Of a stretch of 31,128 nt of DNA, positions 23,494-31,128 are shown in pieces. Location of the stretch: NCBI GenBank assembly GCA_043810345.1, contig JBDROF010000059.1, positions 1-31,128 of the forward strand, read 5' to 3'. The stretch is from QYOJ01 sp043810345. Its GTDB lineage: Bacteria > Bacteroidota > Bacteroidia > Bacteroidales > FEN-979. Under the pieces are notes generated by a model. That model was not told the DNA's origin. It did not search any database and saw only the letters and a program-made list of their open reading frames with translations. Positions within the stretch are counted from its first letter, which is position 1. Each line of letters opens with the position of its first letter. The translations under genes were made by a program, and so were the position numbers.

Positions 23494-25356
23494 ATGAAAA
23501 AAGAGCACCCCATTGACATCGATGCGCTGTTTATTGGGCCTAAATCAGAGAACATTAAATTTTTTAAAGAGACCATTTGTGAGCTGATCGATGAGCATGC
23601 CTTCTGGCGCAAAGACTTTCATCCCGAAGATGACCCCATCATCGGCATGGGAGAGCAGCAGGAGAAGCATTTTAAGGATACTGAGCAACGGATTTTAGAA
23701 GTGTTGCAAAAGATGAGTTCAAGGTTGAGAACCACCTCCATGCCCTGGCATTCACCCAGATACCTGGGGCACATGAATACAGACATCATGATGCCGGCCA
23801 TCCTGGGATATATTGGGGCAATGCTTTACAATCCCAACAATGTGGCGTATGAAGCATCAACGGCAACCTCTCCCATGGAGTTGGAAGTAGGAATGGATTT
23901 TGCCCGGCTGATGGGATTCGACATGGACAAAGCATGGGGCCATATCTGTACTGACGGGAGTGTAGCCAACCTAGAAGGGATCTGGTATGCCCGGAACATC
24001 GCCTCCATTCCGTTTGCCGTGAAAGCAGTTCGCCCGGAGCTGGTCAAAGGGATGTCGGATTGGGAACTGGCCAACATGACTGTCCCAACCATCCTCGACC
24101 TGGCGGCGAAGGTAAAAGATGTGTGGGAGGAGATCCGTAATAACTCGGTCAGGGGCACCGGTGTGATCCCGGGACAGCTGGGAAAATGGATCGTTCCGCA
24201 GTCGAAACATTACTCCTGGGTGAAGGCGGGGGAGATCAGTGGAATAGGTTTGAACAATGTGATCAACATTCAGGTCGATAACCATTTCCGGATGGACATG
24301 AAGGTGTTGGAAAAGACCATCGAAGAGCTGGCTGCCAAAAAGATCCCGGTTCTCGGAGTAGTGGGCGTTATTGGAACTACCGAAGAGGGAGCGGTAGACC
24401 ATTTCGATCAGATCATTGCCCTCCGCAAGAAATTCGAAAAGAGGGGGATCTCCTTCTATGTGCATGCCGACATGGCTTATGGCGGATATGCCCGGTCGAT
24501 CTTCCTGGATGAAAATTTTCAGTTTCTGCCATATAATGATTTGAAAGTCAGGCTTCATAAAGAAAATGTGATCAATCAGGACAGCGTGGACTGGCCACCT
24601 CAGGGGGTCTATGATGCCTTTCAGGCAGTTTCGGAAGCCAACTCCATCACCATTGACCCCCACAAGATGGGTTATGTTCCTTATGCAGCCGGAGGAATAG
24701 TGGTCAATGACCGTCGCATGCTCGATGCCATCTCTTTCTTTGCTGCCTACGTGTTCGAAAAAGGAATGGATGTTCCTTCCCTGCTGGGAAGTTACATCCT
24801 TGAAGGTTCCAAAGCAGGAGCTACTGCTGCCGGAGTTTGGGCAGCTCACCAGGTAGTGCCATTGAACATGCAGGGATACGGGCGCCTGATCGGGGCCAGC
24901 ATTGAGACTGCCCAACGGGCCTGGGTAAAGCTTCAGGAGTTAAAATCGCTCGATATCAATGGAGTGAAGATCAACATTGAAGCCCTTGTCAAACCCGACT
25001 TCAACATGGTTGACTTCGCGTTTAATTATGAAGGAAATACCAACCTTGAAAAGATGAATCAGTTAAACCTCGACATCTACAACCTGAGCTCTTATATAGC
25101 AGGGCCGGTAACATTAAACGATTTCATCACGTCACATACTGTCTTTTCCTTCGACGATTATGGAGATGCTCCGGCAGACCTGGCGGCCAGAATGGGAATT
25201 CCATTCAAGGAGTGGAAAAGAGTGGGAGAATTGCGCGTCATGCGTGCTTGCATCATGACGCCCTATCTGACGAAAGACAAGGTCGCTAAAAACTACTTGG
25301 ACGACTTTCTCAACAGCATGAAACGGAAGCTGGCGGAAATCTTAAAACAGAAATAA
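23494..25356 (+). CDS. tyrDC: PLP-dependent tyrosine decarboxylase (TyrDC-like)
   Basis: Decarboxylates L-tyrosine (possibly also L-DOPA or phenylalanine) to the amine, using a proton, in the cytoplasm. The sequence follows the Lactobacillus/Enterococcus tyrosine decarboxylases from end to end as I remember them: DALFIGPKSEN, PWHSPRYLGHMN, NNVAYEASTATSPMELEVG, VPQSKHYSW, PVLGVVGVIGTTEEGAVD, HADMAYGGY, ITIDPHKMGY, YILEGSKAGATAAGVWAAH and MTPYLTKDK. The length, 620, matches as well. Lys391 in DPHKMGY is the PLP Schiff-base lysine, Asp326 binds the pyridine nitrogen and His239 should stack on PLP. The antiporter lies directly upstream, in one operon. tyrS and nhaC, which flank tyrDC in lactic acid bacteria, are not here. 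It converges on the minus-strand channel gene, 15 nt away. Confidence 0.85.
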   Translation: MKKEHPIDIDALFIGPKSENIKFFKETICELIDEHAFWRKDFHPEDDPIIGMGEQQEKHFKDTEQRILEVLQKMSSRLRTTSMPWHSPRYLGHMNTDIMMPAILGYIGAMLYNPNNVAYEASTATSPMELEVGMDFARLMGFDMDKAWGHICTDGSVANLEGIWYARNIASIPFAVKAVRPELVKGMSDWELANMTVPTILDLAAKVKDVWEEIRNNSVRGTGVIPGQLGKWIVPQSKHYSWVKAGEISGIGLNNVINIQVDNHFRMDMKVLEKTIEELAAKKIPVLGVVGVIGTTEEGAVDHFDQIIALRKKFEKRGISFYVHADMAYGGYARSIFLDENFQFLPYNDLKVRLHKENVINQDSVDWPPQGVYDAFQAVSEANSITIDPHKMGYVPYAAGGIVVNDRRMLDAISFFAAYVFEKGMDVPSLLGSYILEGSKAGATAAGVWAAHQVVPLNMQGYGRLIGASIETAQRAWVKLQELKSLDINGVKINIEALVKPDFNMVDFAFNYEGNTNLEKMNQLNLDIYNLSSYIAGPVTLNDFITSHTVFSFDDYGDAPADLAARMGIPFKEWKRVGELRVMRACIMTPYLTKDKVAKNYLDDFLNSMKRKLAEILKQK

Positions 25357-25371
25357 CCGTTTCGTTCAGGG

Positions 25372-26103
25372 TTACTTGGGAGCATACTTCTCCGTTACCA
25401 GGGTTTCAATTTTCCCTACAAAGCTCTTATCAATGGGAAATACCGTGATTTCAAAGGTATAGGTTTCTTCCGACCAGGCCTTCAGGTTGATAACGGGCAA
25501 CCGGGTTACCGACACCCAGGGGGTGGAGAAGATGGTTGATCTGATCTGTTGCATAACCGCATTCAGCTCTTCTTTCCTGGAGCACTCTAGGCTAAACGTA
25601 TAGCCTTTGCTCTGGCCGGTTCGTTCACTCTTGATGTTCACATCGTCCACCAGTTTTCCATATGGGATAAAGACCGTCTGGTTATCCTGGGTTTCCAGCT
25701 CTACCGAATAGTTGCCAAACTTCTTAATGGTCCCGGTGATCTCACCGAAATGGAGCATGTCTCCTGCTTTCAGCCGGGTAGAGCTCCGAAAGATTACCCC
25801 GGCAATGAGATCTTTTATCCAGAACCGTGAGATCCAGAAAAGTACCATCAAGAGGATGGCCAGGACAACAAAAACATAGATTTCTTTGGCTTCTGAAAAT
25901 AGAAAGACAAACCAGGAGAGATAGATCAACCAGAACAGCAACTCAGCGACCGGAAATACTTTGAAGATAAAGAGCCTGGGTTTCTCTTTGTAAAAGAGGA
26001 CCGGCAGCAGAAATCTGAGCAGACGAATGAAAAGGAACAGCGCTACACTCCATCCGATGAACCGGAGGAAGAGATGAGCAGGATCCGGACCGGTAATTTC
26101 CAT
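25372..26103 (-). CDS. MscS-family mechanosensitive ion channel, small
   Basis: 243 residues. About four hydrophobic segments occur in the first 110 residues; the last is the pore-lining type (FWISRFWIKDLIAGVIFRSS). The MscS beta-domain follows: RLKAGDMLHFGEITGTIKKFG and NQTVFIPYGKLVDDVN, then a shorter C-terminal alpha/beta domain. It would release solutes when membrane tension rises. The usual Gly/Ala-rich packing of TM3 in E. coli MscS is weak here, so it may be a non-canonical channel. It starts 24 nt after the stop of the long permease-ATPase gene on the same strand, so the two form a likely operon. Confidence 0.85.
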   Translation of the reverse strand: MEITGPDPAHLFLRFIGWSVALFLFIRLLRFLLPVLFYKEKPRLFIFKVFPVAELLFWLIYLSWFVFLFSEAKEIYVFVVLAILLMVLFWISRFWIKDLIAGVIFRSSTRLKAGDMLHFGEITGTIKKFGNYSVELETQDNQTVFIPYGKLVDDVNIKSERTGQSKGYTFSLECSRKEELNAVMQQIRSTIFSTPWVSVTRLPVINLKAWSEETYTFEITVFPIDKSFVGKIETLVTEKYAPK

Positions 26104-26127
26104 GGGATTATCTCGTTTGGTGAATCG

Positions 26128-29100
26128 TTATTGAATAATATGTCTAAGGTGAATATTGAGGAAACTGTTCAATTCAAAAATACGACCTGCCCGTTCGTTG
26201 ATCAATCCACCCCGTTTGAGAAAGAGAAGTTGTTTTTCCACCTCTTCCAGGGGATCCATGGTAAGTCGTTGAAGTTTTGGTATGTCGAGCCGTTTGTGTA
26301 AGAGAAACTGAACGAGGTAGAGGTGCATTGTCGGACTCAGTCGTTCGATGACAGTGTGAGTGGGCAATTGAGGTTGTCGAATGTGCAGGGTACCGTTTTG
26401 AAAATCGGTGATATTAGAGATCCAGGCAAGAAGGGCTGCGCCGATGTTCCCACGGGTATAGCTGAAATATTTAGCGAATAATTTTGCCTGTGCCGTCCGG
26501 GTCAGCTTCACATCTCCTTTGTCGGACCTCCTGATCTCTAGACCACTGGACTGATGGCGAAACATGATCGCCTCCTGGATAGCCAGGGCATTAAAGGGCT
26601 GGAGGTCGACCACCGAAAGGAAACAGTAATCAATTCCCGAGAGTTGGCTGATGACACGGTAACTGGTCTCAGAGACGGTTAGCAGAAACAGGCATTTGTG
26701 GCCGTATTTTCGGATAAGATCCCCGATCAGCTCAATCACGGCAGTTCCGGTTGCGGACTTTTCCCACCACAGTTCAAGGTCATCGATCACGATGAGGGAG
26801 TCCTCTTCCAGGGAAGCGAAAATGGAATCGACAGAACCATCGAGCCCCGTGCTCTCCTGCAAGGTTTTTATCAACGCTATCGGGTTCGATGAACCGGCTG
26901 GCGGGGAGTTCAGTGCATATACCGGGTGGCCCTTATATAGGTTGGAGGAGATGTAGTTGAGGAGAAATGTTTTACCGGTATTCCGATCTCCCCTGATCAG
27001 GATACCCCCGGGAAATCCCTTCATGTAGCGGGCAATCGCTTGTTTAACCTGCACAATCTCTTTTTGGCGGTTCACCCAGAACTCCGATTTGAAATTGTAC
27101 TTCTGAAGGAAAAGCTGACGGTAATAAAAAGGCAATCGGTTCAGTACCTCTTCCGCTGGGGTGACCTGTTCGTGAAGTGTCAACAGGGAATCCACCAACG
27201 AGCTCTGTTTCCCGTCTCCCTCGCTGATTTTCTTAGCAAAAAGGAAAGCATCACTCTGCCGGTACCAGATGGCTGTAGTCATCCGGTACACATTGTGACG
27301 AACGGTTTGCAGAGCGCTTTTTACTATCCGCAACCGGCGTCGTGATTCCCGTTTTTTTGCATACTCCTTGTAGATATCCGGAGTTTTAAGCAGACGTGCA
27401 ACAGTCAGCTCCCCGGTGGTTGTGGTGATCTGTTGTGCGAGGTCCCGGTTCAGATGCCGGATGGTGTCCTGGAGCTGGTTCACTTCCGCCTTCACAATCT
27501 CCGACTGTTCAGATGCAAAGGCAGGGAATCCTTCAATACCGGGGATCATGCCGGGCACTACCTCCTCGCGAAGAACCATCTCCAGGGTGCTTGTGGCTTC
27601 GGGATTAATATTTCCAATGCTGACCAACCGAATGGAATTCCGGATTTTGGCCGCAGAAGCATAGAGGGCCTGTGGAAGAGTTCCCTTGATCTGGTGCAAC
27701 GATTCGAAAAGGTTGCTCTGGACATGGTAATCCACCAGCTGATAGGTTGGAAGGGTTGTGGGGTTAACTTCCCCGCTGAGTAGATCAGCCGGCTCTTTCA
27801 GCCCGGCCGGAACCAACAGCTCCGTTGTTTCAGGAAGCTTGTTCACAAGTGCTTTTATAGCGATCAATGATTTGTCGACGATCCGCTCGAGGGTTAATTG
27901 AAAATTGGTCCGGTCATCCCATTGGGTCTCCGGTTCGATGAGGTGAAATTCCCGGGCAGGATCCAGTTGCAGCTCCTCCAGATAGTGCTGCAATTGGTCG
28001 TTTAGCTGTTCAGCGTGGCGGATTAGGTGGTCGGTGGTCAGCTGTCTGATTTCGCTCAGGGTACGATCAATAACCTTCCTGAGTCGGAAAGCGAAAAGCT
28101 GGAGCCGGATCTCGAGTTTGAGTCCGTTGTAAAGCAGGATCCTGTTCCTGGCCCAATGGTCGGGGATCAGGGTAAACTTTTTCAGGACTTTCTGGATGTA
28201 GGCTTCATTTTCCCGTGGGAGGTTCAGGTTGGCTGCTCCTGAGTCAATGATACTGCTCAGGTTACCGAGGAGCAAAGCGAGTAGCTCCTTGAGCCCTTCA
28301 GATAGTACCTTTTCTGACCCCATGTTGAGTTCCTTCAGCTTTTGAATAGCAGGCAGGATCTCTTGTTTGGCTTCATCCAGATGCTCGGTCAGCATTCCCT
28401 GCTGCTCGAAGAGATTGAAATAGTGTTGAATATTTGTTAACAGTTTCTGCAATTCAGTTACTGCATCAATATTGCTTTTCCCAAGTTGTATAAGCGCCTC
28501 ATCCAATAATTTATAGAAACGTTGCGGGAAGACCTTCCGGATCATTCGGTGAAACCGGATGACATACGGGATCCCCCTGTTTACTTTCTTTTCTGAATGG
28601 ATAAAGCGGGTGAACCGTTTGAAATTTCTCGCACGGAGGGTGTCGTTTTCTGTTATCTCGAGGTCCCGGGCAGAAAGCCTGACTATCATCCGGGAAGGGG
28701 TATTCTCCACCATTTCACGGATGCCTTCGAGCAGGAACCGGATCCCTTTTTCGAGCCCTTCACGCTGGGTGGTACTGATGGTTTTCTGAAGCTCTTCAAT
28801 GATCTTCTCCATCAATACCAGATGGTTGGTCTTGAGAGAGGTGAAAAGCCTCGTTTTTTGCTCCTCCGGTTGGGTTAGGAAGGCGTCGGATGTGACCATC
28901 CGGAATGCCTCCTGAATGTTTTTCTCCAGCGCTGTTACTTTGTTGGCGTTAAACCGGAACGAAGGTTGAATGAACTCTTGGTGAAACCGGGAGACCAACT
29001 GAAAGCAGGACTCATGCAACTCCTTCAATTCAGATGGAACCTCCTCCGGTAACTGATATTCAGGGGATGGCGTGTTCATCTCTGTGGGGGTTTGAAGTAC

Positions 29101-31128
29101 AGGTTGATCGGAGATATACTTGTACTGGTGTTTACTGATCCCAAGACTCAGTTTTTTAAATGTGGATGAAGCCTTGATCAGCAGAACTGTCCCGATCTGG
29201 TGGAGCAACCGGTTGGTCGTTTCCACATATTCGGCCTCTTTCCCTCGTTCAATCTCCGGGATGCCTGTGATCACCAGGTCAGTAGTACGGGATTCGGTCT
29301 GTACGATTTCGTAAAACGGGAGTCGTTTAATACGGTTGTCAATCACTTTCACGGTGGCGTTGATCCGGAGGGTGTCGAGCAAGGCTTCGGCTTCTAGGAG
29401 GATATGGTCCTCGTGTTCACTGATGGAATTCACGATCATCAGGCGAGTCAGGGCCGACTGCCATTGTCCTGACAGTCCGAGGAGCTTCACCAGGGCAAGC
29501 GCCAGGTTTCCCTGGTTGCTGACATCCTTCCACCAGATATCCACCGTCCGGTATTTACCGAACCCTGTCCGCTTGTCATAGTCAAGCAACAACACATTCA
29601 AATCCAGGTCATACAGGACATGGAGCATCCCGGTAAAACGCTCAGGATGCTGAGTCTCCCTGGCCCATCCCATCAACACCGTATTTGGCTCAAAACCGGA
29701 GAAACCGTAAACGCTGGCGATGGTTTCGATCCCGTCGTAGAGATCCCTGACCGTTTTCCGGAGGGTGAACACCCCTGTTTCAGCCTCTTCCACGGTGGTG
29801 TCCTGTTTTGACTTGGGAAACAGAACCTTGGCCTCTTTGTTTTCAATCAGGTCGAAATTGGAAAGAACCCCGTGCCGGCCAACCAGGCACTTTCCGAATT
29901 CAATCAGGTGAGGCCGCCGGTCGGTACCACCGCTGAACAGCACGATGTTAGGCTGCCAGTTCCGTTGTTCGATGGAGCTTCTGCTCATCCGGTGCAGAGC
30001 GCTTCTTACCAGCGAGGAGTAGACGCTTTGCCAAACATCTCCGTACTCCGACCTGAGCTGTTTTCGTTTCAGGTAGAAATACAAGCCACCCATGATGATC
30101 AGAGCGGCGAACATAGAGAACATGTCTAACTTGAACATCACTCCGAAAGCAGCGAAAAACCCGATCAATCCAACGTAGCGGCTCACCCGGAAAGAGGGGC
30201 GGAAATCGGTGCTGGCCCAGTTTTCAAGGAAGTATGCAATATTGATGAAGCCGTAAGAGGCCAGGTAAAACATGGTCACGATACCGGCGATCACATCCAG
30301 TTTCCCAATCATGATGCCTGCTTCTGCGATAAGGAAAATGACCAGGAGGGCATTTCGCGGTTCATTGGAGGCACCATACCCCTTGGCAAAGATCGGCGGG
30401 GTAATCTTGTCGGCCGAGATGGCTTGCAGGATACGGGGCCCTCCAAGGATACCACCCAGCGCCGAAGAGAGCGTTGCTCCCCAGATGCCGGCAATCACCA
30501 GGGGGGAGAACCAGGCCACTTTCAGAAGAAAGTTGTAATCTGTCAACAACAGTTCCCGGTCTACAAACAAAGCGAATCCAACAACAAGTCCGGCGTATAT
30601 AACGAATCCGCAGGTGATGGCTGCCAGGGTCCCCCGAGGGATTCCCTTTTTAGGATCTTTCAGGTCGCCCGACATCGCCACCCCTGCCGTAAACCCGGTG
30701 ACAGCCGGAAAGAAGATAGCAAAAACTACCTCCGGCGAAACGCCATCTTCAAAATAGGAAAGGGAGATGGTAGTGGAGGAAATGTCCTGATGGATGAAAA
30801 AACAGCGATGATAGAAACCAGAGATAACCCGATCGCTGCCATGATGTAGAACTGGGTTTTCATGGCGACCGAAGTGCTGATGAAGGCAATGATCACCAGG
30901 ATCAGGATGGCGGCTGTCCCGACTATCCTGTATCCAGTCACATTTTGTTCCAGTCCGGTGAATTCACGGATGGCTTCAAGGCCCAGAAAACTCTCGGCGA
31001 AACCAACCAGGTATAGGGAAATGCTCAGGGCTGTTCCCACGAGGAGGGCAATCCCGATCGCTCCTCCGATCGGCAGGCCGAGGCTGCGGGAGAGGAGGTA
31101 ATAGATCCCGCCGGCCTGTATCTTTTTA
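26128..31128 (-). CDS. cation-chloride-cotransporter-like permease fused to helical region and AAA+-like ATPase; 5' truncated, apparent frameshift
   Basis: The gene runs in from the right edge; about 1,666 residues are visible after correcting one frame change near 30800. Part one (31127-30803, frame 1) reads AGGIYYLLSRSLGLPIGGA and then GTALSISLYLVGFAESFLGL. Part two (open from about 30803; GTG at 30681 is internal) continues FFPAVTGFTAGVAMSGDLKD and GGPRILQAISADKITP, the SLC12/APC transporter core. Counting from 30681, membrane helices end near residue 205. The SLC12 C-terminal domain follows (GDVWQSVYSSL; RNWQPNIVLFSG; GFEPNTVLMGWAR; about 214-510). Then come about 680 mostly helical, charged residues. 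Near 1205-1440 lies a P-loop ATPase domain (Walker A GDRNTGKT with Lys1237, Walker B LIVIDDLE with Asp1300/1301), then a probable winged helix. An MscS gene follows. Role inferred: nucleotide-gated ion transport or osmotic control. Confidence 0.8.
30797..30802 (-). other. A6/T6 homopolymer at the frameshift point of the permease-ATPase gene
   Basis: On the minus strand the frame reading ...SLVSIIAVF enters a run of six T and then goes out of register (SSIRTFPPLP...FRRR, stop near 30726). The frame matching the rest of the transporter reads FFIHQDISSTTISLSYFEDG and continues into VSPEVVFAIFFPAVTGFTAG. Adding one T (seven) joins the two frames without a stop. It is therefore a 1-nt deletion, a sequencing error or a switchable site. 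Confidence 0.75.

Noticed and set aside
23971..24915. Long open frame (314 codons) on the minus strand within the decarboxylase gene
   Set aside because: It lies opposite a well-supported gene, shows no family features and is His/Gly/Pro-rich as expected for an antisense shadow.
23494..25356. Annotation as glutamate decarboxylase (gadB) with gadC
   Set aside because: The protein is about 150 residues longer than GadB and has the TyrDC-type motifs throughout; the antiporter lacks the GadC C-terminal plug.
30424..30849. 141-codon plus-strand frame opposite the permease
   Set aside because: Polar, low-similarity translation opposite strong transporter sequence; treated as a shadow.
30726..31040. 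Separate 104-residue membrane protein on the minus strand
   Set aside because: It is the start of the transporter core in another frame; the sequence continues the same fold after one frame change and extends upstream to the window edge.

Overview
The window reads as part of a chromosome of an anaerobic member of the Bacteroidetes. Supporting signs are: complex I genes running nuoD-H-I-J-K-L-M-N with no E, F or G between D and H; a Ton energising cluster with one ExbB, two ExbD and TonB next to a periplasmic TPR protein; several upstream regions with the Bacteroidetes -7 box TAnnTTTG; and few Shine-Dalgarno sequences. No rRNA, tRNA, CRISPR array, transposase or phage gene was seen.

Layout. 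(1) 1-8990, plus strand: the 3' part of nuoD, then nuoHIJKLMN and two short genes of unknown function. (2) 9025-14926, plus strand: a promoter, a PstS-like lipoprotein, a TPR protein, exbB, two exbD and tonB. This block ends in a palindromic repeat element and an intrinsic terminator. (3) 15034-21914, plus strand: a tightly overlapping operon hdrC-hdrB-hdrA-mvhD(flxD), two dicluster iron-sulfur proteins and an FAD/NAD(P)/[2Fe-2S] oxidoreductase (flxA). This is the gene content of an Flx-Hdr flavin-based electron-bifurcating complex. (4) 21915-25356, plus strand: a -7 box, a 32-residue membrane peptide, an APC antiporter and a 620-residue PLP decarboxylase that looks like the tyrosine decarboxylase of lactic acid bacteria; together a tyrosine/tyramine decarboxylation module. 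(5) 31128-25372, minus strand: a very long gene, cut by the window edge and carrying an apparent 1-nt frameshift, followed 24 nt later by a small MscS-type channel.

How the parts may work together (inference). The Flx-Hdr complex would oxidise NADH and could deliver low-potential electrons to ferredoxin. A complex I lacking the NADH-input module needs such a donor. Complex I and tyrosine decarboxylation both build ion or proton gradient, which the Ton system spends on outer-membrane uptake.

The most unusual object is the minus-strand gene. It joins a cation-chloride-cotransporter-like permease (APC/SLC12 fold plus SLC12 C-terminal domain) to about 680 residues of mostly helical sequence and then a P-loop AAA+-like ATPase domain with a probable winged-helix tail. 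I know of no described system with this architecture. Its pairing with a mechanosensitive channel gene suggests ion or osmotic homeostasis.
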